The notes: generated by a model not told the origin, from the sequence alone. Numbered from the stretch's first letter, positions 11,354 through 25,098 are shown. The stretch: 64,000 bases of DNA from Sphagnum compactum (GCA_965153455.1 OZ234495.1:20518875-20582874); one strand, 5' to 3'. Translations and numbers: made by a program.

Positions 11354-13885
11354 GATGTCCTTATTGTTTCTGATACATCCAGTCCAATAACTTATGCCAT
11401 TTCTCAATTTCTGTGGTATACAAGGTTAGACTAGTTATTAAATGCAGGGGACAAGTTGACTTTCGTGGACCGTCACAATTTTGCTAAGGTGTTTTTCAAT
11501 CTGCCCTCACATGGGTACTGTAAATGTCATTAGCCTTAGCATCAGCTCATCTCATTACATGTACTCTGGCTGCCTCAAAACTCCAGTTTTTTGGAAGGTT
11601 CTAGATACTCATAAGTAATATTCAACTTGGAAACCATGTTCAACATGGAAACCACAATGATTGTTGCATCTTACTCAATCTTGAATGGAGGAGGTATTGA
11701 ACCCCTATCCCTATGAGTTTCTCCATTGATCAGATCATTTTCCGATAGTTGCAAGTATCTCTCAGTCCTGTAGCTAGTTGTTTCTCATGGTCAATGGATT
11801 TTCCCCCTGGGAGGCACAATTCCAAAAACGCGATTCTTCTTGAAATGGAATGTGATAGTGCTTCAAACTCTTCTCCTTGTTGCATGACAAAAATGTTTGA
11901 GAACCCAAGCATTCATAGCATGTTTTTGTCAGCCAATATGACTGCAGCCTTGTTTGGTCAAAATTTGGCCCTTGGAACTTATGTCTAATCTTGCCTCAGT
12001 GTGTGGAAGGTGATTTTTTTGCTGATGATGATGCAGGCCTACATGTCAACCGTCACTGCACAAAAATGTAGATGCATAAAGTGTAGATAATGGCCTGGCA
12101 GGTAGGTAGGCATGGTAGCTTATCACTGCAAGTCATGATGAAGGTGATGGTCTCTGACACTGTATGAGCCACTCTGATAGGGTTTTGACCCACACTAATT
12201 GTCCTGTTACCTTCCAACGTGTTTTGGAGATTTCTATTGCAATCTCATAGATATGTACAGGCTGCACTTGCTGATTGGAGGAACAAAAATCCCACTACAG
12301 TATTCTCTTTTCCTTCTTCTTGTCCCCAAATCTAGCCCCAACTCCCTACATGACATTGCTACATTTATGATAGGGATCTCTAACTTTTAACACACAGCTC
12401 AAAACATAATGGCTCCCTGCCCTTTATGACAGGTTTAAATGTTCAAAAAAATCATCAAAGATTATAAAACCATGCAACTTGTAACTTGGTTAGGTAATTT
12501 TGAATTGCAAACGAGTTTTGGTTAAAAAAAACTTAGTAGCCTAGAGAGTACAACATGGTCTCCAGCTGTCACCCACAGATTGGATTCCCAGTTCAAGCCA
12601 AAATCTTATCCCACAATCCTACACAGATGAAATGTCTCTTTTCCTCTAGGTAGAGCCAACAAAGCACTGCAAATTTTTCTTCTTTTACTGTCTTTGCCAG
12701 ATAAATGGAAAACCTTCCAACATCCACATACTCAGTTGCAGGTCATCATCTAAGCATGTCACATAAGTTCCAGCTTTTAGCATGGAAGTTTGGCAGCATT
12801 GCCGTTCTGCATGGGAGCAGGCGGAGGTAGCACTTGTATACCGAGGCTTGAGACCTACTGTCCTGAGAATTATGTCTGCTCCTTGCATCTATGTCATCTA
12901 AAACATTTATAACATGCACTTAGAATTTCCGGATTTTCTCATTGGAGCTCTGTGCCAATCCCTGGAGGAATGAAACATATGATCGTAGTTTACTTTGGTT
13001 CATGCAAGTGGAAACATCAATTCTCACTCTTCCTCTTGACAAGATGGATTCTTATGTTCGGGCATGAGCACTCCATCTGCTGTTGCATGGGATGCCGTTT
13101 GTTGCACATAAAAACTTTACTGGAATAGAATCCATGGTTTCAAACCCATTGAGAGTCAAAAGGGATAGAGGCACATGTGCCTCTTTTTGTTCCTGAAATA
13201 AGCTGTAACTAAAAATTGAGCTGGGGTAAAAAAATGTTGTGTTAGGTCCCTGCATACCTGAGTTTCTCCATCTTTTGAAGTACTCTTGTCTCTCAGAGCA
13301 CACACACAGTCATGCAGTTGTTGCCTGTCACAATATGGAAAATTCAGTTGAACCTGGAGAGAGATGGAGCCCTCCCCCTCAACCCATGAAACAACTGCGA
13401 CAGAGATTTTGACCATGAATATTACAGAATGCCCCCCGACTGTCCCCAGCGCAGTATCGCAGCAGCAAGTGCACTGGGTTCACTGACTTGACTAAAGAGA
13501 TGATGTTGGTGCATTTCAGACAATCAGGGACTGGTCAAAAGAAAAGGAAAAGAGATACTCTGAAGATGTTTGTATCACCCCCCCCCAACCAGGACAAGGT
13601 GTTGATGGATGAGAAAGACATCCTAGTCTCATGGGACCTGGGAATTAGCAAAGTAGGGTTGCAAAGAGGGTGCGCAACACTGGTGACCTGCTCGCATGAG
13701 CTTATGTTTGCTTTTCAGACTCTATAAACATTAACTTCCAACCTCCACAGATAAACCTTCAAGAGCCAATAGAAATGCATATAAAGGATGGTGCCACCTC
13801 TTCCAACATAGTACATTGTTATTATCCCTGATTACTTCTACGCATAGTGGTGCCAACGAGCTTGCTTGCTCCTCTATAATCAAAC
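11354..13885. other. spacer with no gene recognised
   Basis: Downstream of the F-box gene I see no exon chain. A stretch at about 12535-12610 has a weak tRNA-like look ('cctagagagtacaacatgg', then 'cccagttcaagcc') and could be a SINE remnant. 13478-13778 belongs to an inverted repeat described separately. Confidence 0.5.
13478..13778 (+). repeat. inverted repeat C, left copy
   Basis: About 300 bases match the reverse complement of 24753-25045. Landmarks are 'actgacttgactaaagagat', a C-run with 'caaccaggacaaggtgttg', 'gggacctgggaattagcaaa', and 'ccaacctccaca' followed by 'gccaatagaaatgc'. The short open frame at 13488-13727 lies inside it and shows no protein family motif. Confidence 0.85.
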
Positions 13886-14153
13886 TCACATTCGTATGTT
13901 AGAAACTTTTGCAACTAGAGGAGAAATACCCCATATTCTCTTGGCTTGCTCAACTATAGGCTTTGCCTGTGGTCCATAAGTACAAGACCGATGATCCACA
14001 TATTCAAAGGATATGTGCAGCTCTAACACAGTAACATACCTTTGATAACCCACTTTATGAGTAGATGACATTGAGGAATTAAAGACATAGTAAGCATAGC
14101 AATAATCTCTTTACATCCAATACATTTAGGTTGAAACATCAAGGACAATCTAC

Positions 14154-15132
14154 CTGATAGCTCTGGTGGAATTGGCTCTATAAGAGTATTTAAATCACAC
14201 CCATCAGAAGTGAATCCCCATCTATTTGGTGCAGCACCAACTATGTAAGCACACATTCTTTCATATTCCTAAGGAAAACCTACAACACTCACATACTACG
14301 GTGTTCTCAATCACGATGCAGAACCTGTAGGAAAGGATCTAAAGCACACAACATGTGATGCTCATGAGAACAAATGATGGGGGCAAGTATGATGCTTAGA
14401 AGAGAAGGCGATTCTCAGCCTAAAAATATCAACAAGTAAAGGTCTCTCAGCTGCTTGGGCACTCTTCAGATAATCCAGCAAGCATGATTCAATTTCATCT
14501 TCCACAAAATCACCCACCACAAACCTGCAAAAACAACCATTCAGAGTCATAGTCACTAGCTCAAAATGATCATAAGTGCAAAGTTGCATGGGAAAAATAA
14601 TAGTTTTTCATGACCAACTAACCCCACACACCTCCATAATAAATGGAACCAATTGTTGCATCACAGCCTCCTTGACAATGGGGAGAGTCAGCTTCTCAAT
14701 AGCCTGAGGAGAAGGTTCAATGAATTGCCCTTCTGCATGAAACATTGCACACATCAGTCTATATGCCATTGCTTGATTGAAGCTTTTTGCCATTGTAGGA
14801 TAATGTGACACGTACAACTGTTTTTCTCTGTCTAATGCATCTTCTAGCCACACATTGTCCTGCAAATCAAAGTACAAAATCGAGACTTTAAAATCAATGA
14901 TTTTTCAAAGAAAAAATCCACAAAAAAGTTTTAGAGGTAACTGCAGTTAAAAGCCTCAAAATCAGCTCTAAATTCTCCACTCCAAAAGCCCAATCAGACA
15001 GCCAAAACTCTAAGGAAACATCAAGTAGAACAAGGTGAATGAGAATGGGCCATTACTTCAAGCACCATATGAAGGAGTTGGAAGGTCACAGGCATGCCAC
15101 CATCACATAGTGAAATTGAGTCCATCATCAAC
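14154..15132 (-). CDS. unrecognised multi-exon gene (partial)
   Basis: Minus-strand exons, in order of transcription: 15132-15057 (LMMDSISLCDGG, then TFQLLHMVLE), 14859-14630 (DNVWLEDALDREKQLY, ending LTLPIVKEAVMQQLVPFIME), about 14524-14440 (FVVGDFVEDEIESCLLDYLK) and 14268-14154 (CAYIVGAAPNRWGFTSDG). The first three join in frame through GT-AG sites; the join into the fourth is unresolved. Composition is typical of a soluble helical protein, with Leu-rich amphipathic stretches and no signal peptide or membrane segment. I do not recognise the family. More 3' exons may lie near 13886-14071, and 5' exons beyond 15132. The inserted segment starting at 15766 may have cut into this locus. Confidence 0.6.
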
Positions 15133-15765
15133 CTGAATTACTTGATTTTTTTCAAAATTATAAACATTAATTGATCATATCACAATTCTAGAGCTTTCTT
15201 GCTTGTAAACATGTTGTTAGATCTATGATGCATGCATAACATGATCCATGCTAAAGAACTAGGGAGCACTCAAAAGATTTGGTAGTATTGCAACAGAGGC
15301 AGCGGCAGACATTTGAAACTAGATGTAAAAACTCATGAAACTATGCAAATTATTGCATGAAAATATTCAACTATAGCTACTAATACCTTTGAACAATAGT
15401 ACATGCTGCACATTTTGGCATATTGTATTCCACACAAAAAATTGTTTTAGGTGACAAATCCAAGTTGTAATATGAGTTGCTTGCTCTTCTATTTTTTGTA
15501 TTCCGTATAGCACTGCTTTCTAGAGGTCATTGCACTTGTTTCACCAACATAATACCCACTGATGAAAAACCCACCAAGCTCGTTGTAATCAAAGCTGATG
15601 GTCTTGAGGTGTGGACAATGTCTGCAAGCAGAAGAAACATCACTGCAAGCAAACAAAGGAGCAGAATCAGCACAGAAAAACCTTGCAACTATTGATGTAT
15701 TTGTCAAATACAAATTTGCTTCATTTTGGTAGAGGTATAGCTCAATGGTGACGACTGTCTTACTG

Positions 15766-17872
15766 TTTGTAGATGGGGAATTTCATCTTGGCTCCACACC
15801 ACAGGTTGGGAGGGGCCCTTTAGTAGCATGAATGCGGAAGTGAGGGGCTTGGGGTGTCTTCACCTTCACCATCATCTTGCTATTGCTACTAGCAATATCA
15901 TCATTTGTCACATATTGTGTGTTGCAAGGTCCATTGACTGGGTGCCCAATTCGGATTGTGCTCAGAAAGTTAGAAAGGTCTGATCCAAAGACACCCGTCT
16001 TCCCCATAATCCGATTACGGTCTTTGAACCTTTGATTTACGTCCTTCAACCTCTGATTGATGTCATACCACATTTTGCCGACCAACAGTGACACCAAAAT
16101 GACATTCACTGTCGAATGCCAACCCATCGTAAACTCCTATGCCAATATCCAAAGAACCTTTAGAACATTAGAAATGCCTTTTCATTCTGAGAAATGCACT
16201 AGACAAAAGCTGTTCTTCAAGAAATTCAAGGAATAAAAGATTGAGCACCGCCATTTGTGGAGAAGAGAGGAGGATGGAGAAATAAATAAATACCAAACCG
16301 TTGAACAAAATGCACTGAAAATAAGTGTTTTGATTCAATAAAGGGGAAAATTGACAAATACTTTATGAAGCTAAATAGATAGAGAGTATGTAAGAAAAAT
16401 GTTGCCAGGGGAAAGTGTGGGTTTACAAGTTAGATGGTCACAAACATATACCACAAACTTTTGAAAGAATTTTTCTTTTTCACAAAATAGATTTACTTGA
16501 TCTCCCACAAACTCCTACTTCTTTAATCTTGTCTTTGTCTTGTATAATGTTACGCATATCCTAAAGCTTCCACGGGAATGCAGAATTTGCCTTAAAAACC
16601 ATCAATGTTGAATATAGATTTTTACCTTACGAACTTGCTGGTGACTATGAGAACGGTGAGTATTCTAGTTTGGAGAAAGTGAGAGATTTTAGAAATTGCT
16701 CTATGAGTATCCTAGTTTTGAGAAGGTGACAAATTATAGAAATTGCTCTGCGAGTATCCTAGTTTGGAGAGGTGACAGATCATAGAAATTGCTCCACTTT
16801 CATTGTTGGAAATTGCGGCAAGATCTCCCAATCTGATCTCACCCCACTTTCACTAACCTAGTTGCTTTCCAAAATTGAACCTCGAACAAAAAACTTGGCA
16901 TGCATAGAGACAAGCTTTTCTCAACTATGACGTCCCAACCCACACATTCGCTCGGAGCCACAAAAACCCCCCAAGGCCCGAACCTGTCGTCGCTAACTCC
17001 AAACCATGTAATCTCTTCTTGATGATGGGAACAACGACAAAACCACAACTACTCCACAAACTCATAAAAAGATTTCGTCCTCAACAACACACACTGCTAT
17101 TGTTTGTGTCTCACAATCTTTCCACTACCAACAACGTAATTGCTAAGACACCAACAGCACACGTGCATTCATGCCTAAAAAATGCCATGCAACACAAGAT
17201 GAACAACAATAAAGAAACAAAGAAAAATTCAATCTCAAGTTTCAACACAAGCCAAAATATCATCTTTCAGAAATCCTCATATAAAAATAGACCTATTATT
17301 ACGTAGGGGTCAAAATCCCTTAAGCTACTATACTCTAAAATGAATCTAAACACAATATCCTTGCCTTGGCCGGCAAGGCCAACAAAGGGCAAGAAGCAGC
17401 TCACAATTTTTTAGAATATTCCTATGACCTGGGGTTGGGGGGGTGGCCTGGGGTCTTTGGAAATAGTCTTCAAATTCTATACATGGGTAACTAACGGTTG
17501 TTTTTCCCTACTTCGGAGGGGCACAAACAATTCCTAACTCCCCTAGCTAGTCTAGACCTGGTGAATTCCCATAAACCTTGAACATGCACCAAAATGGATT
17601 ATTGTCCAGGATACTGAAGAAGTGTAGCTGATTTTATTTTTAAAAAAATGGGCACAAACTACAAGGTTTGATGAATACTGTTTTGGGGAATTACATATGG
17701 ATGATGAAATATTCTTGTTTTTTGGTTGAAAAATGTATTACAGTCCATATAATATGGCCCTCTTCTTTGTAGGGTAAAGCCCAAGAGTGGGGACACTCCC
17801 AAAAGAAGGGGCCTAGGACAAGGCAAATCCAGACCCACATTATTGGAACATCCCTCACCCATGGGCTTTACT
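15766..17872 (-). repeat. inverted-repeat arm A, left copy (half of the 3.3-kb element)
   Basis: This is the reverse complement of 27389-29510 with high identity over about 2.1 kb. One visible indel is about 30 bases present near 28110 and absent here. It contains a 114-codon open frame (15783-16127, minus) also present in the other copy. That frame differs at 8 sites between copies, 6 of them amino-acid-changing, which fits drift rather than a conserved protein. The outer end is at 'gggctttact' (17872). The inner end is the TTTGT at 15766-15770. Confidence 0.93.
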
Positions 17873-20800
17873 CATGGTAAAGCATGAGGCATACATAGCT
17901 CACAAGGAAAGGAGGAGTGTTCTCACAACTACTCTTACACCTATAAATGTAGTCATACAATTTCACTCCCACTTTTAATGAGTAGGCAAAATGTCCCTCC
18001 TCATGGATATTAGTGTGGCTTATGCCATTGGCCCAAGTGTGAACATGACTATGAATTACTCAAGTGTGAAAAGTACCCTAATAATAGAGTCCAATTGTGA
18101 AAAAAATATTTTAAATTGTAAATTGATTTCTAGTGACAAGAATTTTCAAAATTCAATATCTCCACCAATGTAGGTCTAAAATAAAATAAAACTAGTGTGA
18201 ACCCGGTGCATAATGCACCCGTCGAGCTCCCCCCCGCCCGGTCCTTCGATCTTCCGGTCCGGTCGAGAATCCAAAATGGAATTTGAACTCTGGTACAATC
18301 CTGACCCAGACTGGTGAGTGAGGGTGTAGTTACTTTTGTACTCACAATAACTCACCCACTAACTAAGGTTTTCCCTTCCCCCCAAAGGCCAGTGCAATTA
18401 ATGCAACGGTAATTAACTTCTCGCCCCCCGCCCGTGCTGGCCCCCCTCCGCCTCGTCACCTGTCACCCGCTGCTTCATCGGCCTCTCCCTCCCCCACCCC
18501 CCAAAACCCCCGTCCCGGACAGACTGACAGACTTAATGAATTAATATATAAGATTGGGGCAAACTCTTGGTACTATGGAAAGTCTTTGACCAATGAAAAT
18601 TTTTCATGGTGATTTTGTTGAATTTTCTTTGACAAAATTGTTCAACATTCAATAACTCTTGCATTGTAAGACTAAACTAGTCTTGGCTGGTTATTGATTG
18701 TTTTTTCATAATCATTGGGTAGGTTTTTTTATTTTAAAAATTGGGTGTTGATTAGGTTATCTATATCAATATAAAAAAACATTTGGTTTTCAATTAGGGT
18801 TTCAATATTATTTTGGTAATAACCATTTATTATGCATAAAGGTAAGTCATCAAATATCTAATTGACAACCACTGATTAACACATCAATGGTACACTAATT
18901 TTTACCTAAGATCATTTTTGGGGGGTTTTTTTTTCCTATGACAAAAATGTTTAGCATTTTAGAATTGATAACCTAGACAAATAATAACCAAGTCATTTGG
19001 GTAGGTTATTAAATTCTGAAAATTCAATACCAAACGATTAGGTTATTAATCAATTATCAAAAAATTAAGAACCACCTAGTAGGTTATTAATAATTTACTT
19101 GATAACCAAGTTGATAACTAAATCAAAACTCAATAACAAACCAACGTTGGTCTAAACATTATTCAACAAACTTGGTACACCCTTATTCATTGAAGGCTTT
19201 CCAATGGTATCAATACTTTGGTGAAGGGCATCATGGTTTAGAGAATCTCAACACAACCAACAAACAAAATAATTTCCTTAATAAATAAACAAGGTGTTTT
19301 CCTAATATAGTAAGAGTTTTCTTGGATTGCATCACAATCTCAAAAATGAATTCAAATTCATAAAAACACCTATGCAAAATTGTGGAATCCAACAACTTAA
19401 TTGTTATCAAGGAAAGGGTTGTCAAGTAGATTTTTTTTTTAAAAAAAATGGAAAGACATGAGAGTGAGACTTGTTTTTTGTTTACTTACCATTTTACAGC
19501 AACTACTATCCTACAACAACTTTTGTCTTGTAGTAGTTATTGTCCTACATGTATCATCATCTACAAACTTGAAAGAAAACCCACATCTACCTAAAAAACC
19601 TCTTGTAGGTTCTGCCTACTGTCTTTAACACTTGCAAATCTCTTATAGTGTTGTCTACCATTTGGAGCCCCTTATAGACCTTCTAATTGCATTGCCTATA
19701 ATCTACAACAACATTACTTTTTTTGTAGATCTCAAATCTCAAGCCTACCTCCTTGTTGCTACCTTTTAGTTGCAACTACTATTATGTAGCAAAATGTATT
19801 TCCTACCCTACATACTACCACAGAGAATAAATAATATTCTCAATCCTACAGAAGAAACATAGAATTAATATATAAGCACAACAAAACTTTGATGGAACTT
19901 TCAAGAAATAAAATTTTTGAGCCTTATTTTTCAAATCCTTAAACTAGGTGAAAGAATGTGACAAAAAGGAAAAGATAGACATGCAAGTTACACACACACA
20001 AAGTAACAAGTATTAGGACTTCAGACTCTTTGTTTGCAAGTTGTTTTCCATTTTCCTTTAGATTATCTAATTTCAAACCCTTTAGATGTCGCTACTTGAC
20101 ATTTATTCCTTATTTTCCCACAATGTTGTCTTCTTTTGCCCTTTTAAAATGGAGTTGTGGAACATAAAGAGACCATGGTGTGTTTGTGACATTTGTTTAT
20201 AGGTGATTGGGAAGAGTTTCAAATGGAACATTTATTCTATGCCCATGCCCTTGTTATGTCATTTAGGCCCCCTTTGGAAGTCACTTCCCCTTTGGACTCC
20301 ACTCCACCTTGGCCTTGTCATTTTGAACAAAGTTTAGCCTTGGGGCATACTAGAGAATATGCTTGAGTTATTAGAGCCTTTGTTCCCATGGCCTTGCCCC
20401 CTACTTCAGTTGAAACTATTAGCAAGTTGTAAACCTTCCACTAGTCAATTTTGTCACTGATAGGTTCATATTCTTTGATGGAATTTTAACCATACACAAA
20501 TTTGGATCCTTCTTTTGACTCTTTCAAGGTTGCATTCATTTGTATGTCCCACTTTCAACAATTTGAGTATTTGACATCATATTTGAACACCTTCGAAATT
20601 CATTTAACCTTGAGGACTTACCCAACAACTTTTTTGAGTTGTTGATGGTGTGAACCTATGTAGTGACAAGGTGTATTCCCAAGAACATAATTTGAATGTT
20701 GGGAGTTGTTCAACTCCTAGCTTTGGCCAAGTTTTTTCAAAGCATTTAACCCATCATAATGGGCAAAAAAATTTATTGGTTGGTGAATAGATATTTGTGG

Positions 20801-22500
20801 CTTTAATTTTGTAACATTTTTAAAACTCATCTATCCCTTCATCAATTTGGCATCATAGTGGGGGGGGGGGGTTACAAGGTTATGGTGAATGGTATTTGAA
20901 CAACCTTAAATGTACATTTCAAGTGGGTGGTGTTGTAGGTAGAAGTTGTAAATGCCTTGAACATAATTTCCTATAAAAGTTATTCTAAAAAGTCTAAATG
21001 GCAAGTGGCCAATTGGCCCAACTTTTCCCATTTGTTTGAGCCTTTTATGTCACATAGTTCCACTTATTATCCATTTTTCCATTAACACACACTAGGTTGA
21101 TCCACTAGGAAGGCCTATTTTTTGCTTTGCTTCATTTTCGAGCTTTGTGTTATTCACCGAACCTTTTGCATTCATGTTTGTTCCTTTCCATAACTGATGA
21201 CATTCAAAATCATCAACCCTATTTCCATAGTTTTTCATGGTCTTGAGCATTTTGCATCCTAATTAACCTTGGTGGGGTTAAAAATATAGCCTCTTGTGCA
21301 ATTTGGTCCCCTTTTAGCCTACCTCCCAGTTTCCCCCCTCTTATTGGTTTTTGCATATGTGAGGATGGTATTAAGGTTTTAGGATTTCTTTTTCGTTAAT
21401 TAACATTTAATTTTTTTCTTTTTGCAAAAGGTTTTGGATGAAGATGTGTGACATGCAAATGCAAAAGCACCCCTAATGTTTAAGTGGCCTTCAAGATCCT
21501 TTGCCAATGTTTTGCCCAAAAGCTTTTTATTTATTGCAAAAGTTTGTCCCCCTTTTGGGCTTCCAACTCTAGTTTTCATCCTTTGATTCGAACTTTCAAG
21601 CTTTGGAGTTTAGGTTCATTGGAGTGTTATAAAAGCCCTTTAGTTTGTTGACAAGTTCCACTCCCCATTTCCAAAAGGGGTGTAGGGCTCATTTCAACTC
21701 ATGCCATTGCCCCAATGACCTATTTGGGGAGTTGGGGCTCTTATGGCCCTAGTCATTACCTTTTCAATTTTTGAAGTTCATCACCCATTTTTATTGAAGA
21801 CTATAGGAACATGTAATTCAAGGATGTTTCCATTTCAAGGACATGACTACCTATGCACCCGACCTTCCTTTCATTTTTCATGACCTTTAACATTTTTTTC
21901 ATAGCATTACACACCAAGTTGTGTCTCTCTCACCTAGTGATTTGAGATTTAGCCCATTGCATCTATGGCCAACCCACAAACTCAATGGGGATGGACCTTT
22001 TGTTTTATTGCTATGCATGGAAGGGAATGTACAACTTCTCATGATGTTGTTTGAGAGACCTTTGCTTCCATGGTAAGAAATGTCATGTTTCTCAAAAGCA
22101 AACACATATTTCCCTAACTTTTTCACCTTTGTTTTAATCCTTGCGATGACACTTTGACATTGTTCTATTCACAGATGAAGTTTGCACTTTGGTTAATGTT
22201 ATCATTGTTGATCCCATTCAAGCAAATCTAATTTTGAGAGTTGCCATTTTGAAGAGAATTATTAGGATTATCACAACCCAAATCTAATTTCGAGAGTTAC
22301 CATTTTTAAGAGAATTACTAAGATTATCACAACCCAAGAGATATGTTTTTTCCTTGCATTAATAAGGAAATGATTTTTTATATCAATGTGTTAAGATGGT
22401 GTGGTCAACTAAAAGCACTGAAGCCCTCCTTTATCAATTTTACAAGCATTTTATGAGCAAAGAGCATTTTATGAGCAAAGTTTTACAAACATATTATAGG
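17873..22500. other. gene-poor interior of the 10.5-kb segment
   Basis: No exon chain was seen. 18200-18540 is unusually GC-rich with C-runs and no long open frame. 18650-19180 is AT-rich with recurring 'taggttattaa' motifs. 20260-21860 carries many 'cccctttggg' and 'ttgggg'-type words but no readable protein. It looks like old repeat-derived spacer. Confidence 0.55.
22223..22336 (+). repeat. 57-bp tandem duplication
   Basis: Two copies of a unit run 'aaatctaatttt(c)gagagtt', 'ccattttgaagagaatta', 'ggattatcacaaccc', starting at 22223 and 22280. There are a few mismatches. Confidence 0.8.
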
Positions 22501-23038
22501 CAAAGGGTGATAATAGCCTTGTGGAAAGCCCTAGTCTTATTCATTTCAGGCAGACATCATTCCCGATGAGACCCTCCACTCTCTTGGCATCACTAGTGAG
22601 GGGTTCAGGACCTAGGCTTGGGGTTCGGATTTGGGCAGGTGCATTTTTCCTCCCTCTCGCTTTTGGGCGTTGTCTCGGCTTTGGACTTTGGTCCTCTCTT
22701 TGTGTTCGTCCCTTTCCCTTCTGGATTGCTGTTTTTTCTTTTATTTAATTGATTTGTTTTTCTGATTAAGTAAGTGGCACGGATGTGGCAGAAGACCTCC
22801 TCCTCCTTCAGCTTGCACGCACGTCCACAAACGCTACTCCACAACGCGAAGATCTCTCCCGTTTGAAGAAGTTCCACGGACGCGGGCTCCGGTCTGTGGC
22901 TTCACGCACGCGGAAGAAAATCATTGACTGAGAAGAGCAAGGAATTAGAAAGATTGCAAGAAACTTTACAAGCAAATTTCACTCTTTGAGATTCTGCATC
23001 GTCTTTTTTCTTGACAATTTTGGGAAGAAACTGGTGGC
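22501..23038 (+). promoter_or_regulatory. upstream region and leader of plastid-protein gene
   Basis: About 22560-22760 is pyrimidine-rich (many CTTT/CCCT words). The sequence just before ATG 23039 is purine/AT-mixed. No certain TATA box could be assigned. This marks the probable promoter and leader of the gene at 23039. Confidence 0.4.
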
Positions 23039-24435
23039 ATGGAGATGCTGCTCACGCTTCTTCCTCCGGCTTCCTCCGCGGTCGTGCTCACAGATTGCGG
23101 CTACAGGCGGGTCGCATGTTCGAACTCATCAAGTTCAGCTGATTGCGATTCGCGGACGCTACTATACGCTTTGCGAAATTCGGGAATTTCTTCGCGTTCC
23201 TTGGCCGCCTCTAGGAAACCGTTTGTGAGATCGCAGAGAGTGGGAAGAGGAGGGGCAGTCAAGAAGATAGCGGCGTCGCTTACGACCGGAGAGGCAGGTG
23301 AAGCTTCCTGCTTGTAATGTGAGCCTTGTTGAGCTTATACACTCTTTGTTGCTTCTCGCTTCTCCCGTTACATACGTTGTGCCGAAACTTTTGCTGTGTC
23401 CTTCTTCCACTGCTGCTGATCAGGAGAAACGGAGTTAGGTTTGCAGCTAAAATGGAAGCCACTTCTGTAGATCCGTCTGTGACTGTGGAGGAGGAAGCGG
23501 AGGAGTTGCGGTCTGCACCAGAGAGCAAGGTGGACGTATCACAGCATTTGGCTGTGCTCAAAACTGCGGCCAAAACCAGGAAAGTGCCACCGACGGAGCT
23601 TCTTGTTGCTATCAATGCAATAGACAACGCCAAAGTTGATCCCTCCGACTTCTTGCAGAGAATTGGAGGCACAACAGAGTCACCCGGGCGCACATGGATG
23701 CTCATCTTCACGGCGGACAAAAAATTGGTGAGTATCTCCACAGGCAAACCGCACCAAAACTGGGCCTTCAAGCAATTTTCTCTGCTAGTACAGCTTGAAG
23801 CACAAAGTCCCTGAAATGCCTTGGTTTTGAAACCTTCTTCTTTTTAGCTGACAATCTAAAAACACTCACCACTCCGCATGAGTTTCACAGGTCAAGGATG
23901 CACGGAATGGAGGTCCCGGTGGAGGCTTCTACCTTCCTGTCACAGCTGTTCAGGGCTTTGATGCTGTGGTGAGTTTTTGCTGGATGTGTAAAGGACATAT
24001 TCTTCTTGTTCTTCCAATTGCAAACCTGTGAACAATTGTTAGTGTTGTATTGTTGGGTCTGTATGTGTATTTTGCATGCATGCATGTGTTTAGTGCTGTA
24101 GTCTGTTCGTGTTGCAAGCTCATGCTGCAATTCTTGAGCAGGCAATGCGAAATACAAATGGGATTTTCCTTGGTCCAATTGGCTCACTGGAATTTGAGGG
24201 AAGATTTTCATGGAAGAACCGGATATTGGCCTTCCTATATGAGAAGCTCATAGTCAAGGTAGGCCCTTTGGGCCCATTCACGATAAACATAGAAAAGAAG
24301 GAAGATGCTGGACGGACGCCTGGAAATGCGGACCCTTTGTTTGTTTGGTTTTATGCAGATGATGAGATTCTAGTGGCCAAGGGAAGAAGCGGAGGTGTTG
24401 CATTTTGGTGCCGGTGTGCTAGGGTTCCACAATGA
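23039..24435 (+). CDS. conserved plastid-targeted protein, fibrillin/PAP-like
   Basis: Exons 23039-23313, 23424-23727, 23891-23968 and 24142-24435 join in frame to TGA 24433-24435, giving 316 residues. The N-terminus (MEMLLTLLPPASSAVV, then Ser/Arg-rich, almost no acidic residues) looks like a chloroplast transit peptide. The mature part has TWMLIFTADKKL, NGGPGGGFYLPVTAVQGFDA, TNGIFLGPIGSLEFEGRFSW and a C-terminal beta-rich block ending AFWCRCARV. This 'TWxLIFT ... NGIFL ... GRFSWKNR' layout resembles plastid-lipid-associated/fibrillin lipocalin-like folds; I recall close uncharacterised plastid homologues in plants but no function. The first donor (CTT|GTAATG) was chosen for phase. The gene lies inside the 10.5-kb circle-like segment. 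Confidence 0.85.
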
Positions 24436-25098
24436 GGATGACACAGCCTTTCCACTTCCTTTTGAATATCTAGATCTGGAGATGAGTATCATAAAAGATC
24501 TATTTGATGGATCGAGTACTGTACCATAACTGTTGATGGAGCTTTGTTTTCAAGAATAGTTGGTAGCCCTTTAGTTTCGTGAGTACAGGGCCAGGAATTC
24601 CTTTGATGGCAATGCCTTGTCACCTGCATTGTGATCCACAGACCATCTTCCACAATTACGGACTATTCACTGAGGTACTTCTAGCCAATACTACTTTCTT
24701 GTGACGGATTTGTAACTGGTCTTGTGCTCCTCAATTAGATTGGAAGAATCAGGCATTTCTATTGGCTCTCGAAGGTTTACATGTGGAGGTTGGAAGTTTA
24801 TTTTTATAGAGTCTGAAAGGCAAACATAAGCTCATGGGAGCTGGTCACCAGTGTTGCGCACCCTCTTTGCAACCTTACTTTGCCAATTCCCAGGTCCCAT
24901 TAGACTAGGATGTCTTTCTCATCCATCAACACCTTGTCCTGGTTGGGGGGGGTGATACAAACATCTTCAGAGTATCTCTTTTCCTTTTCTTTTGACCAGT
25001 CCCTGATTGTCTGAAATGCACCAACATCATCTCTTTAGTCAAGTCAGTGATCCAAAGATAACTCCTGCCACAGTTTCTCTTTCTAACTTCATAGGGGA
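24436..25098. other. 3' flank of plastid-protein gene
   Basis: This is the probable 3' UTR region followed by the right copy of inverted repeat C (24753-25045). No other coding signal is visible. Confidence 0.5.
24753..25045 (-). repeat. inverted repeat C, right copy
   Basis: This is the reverse complement of 13478-13778, visible from 'gcatttctattggctctc' to 'agtcaagtcagtgatcc'. It sits immediately left of arm B (25099) with a spacer of about 54 bases. Confidence 0.85.

Noticed and set aside
18200-18540. GC-rich island as a gene start
   Set aside because: No open frame or splice-consistent exon follows; it is mostly C-runs.
24259-24300. GTAGGC at 24259 as a splice donor in the plastid-protein gene
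   Set aside because: The frame continues open with family-like sequence to a natural stop at 24433-24435.
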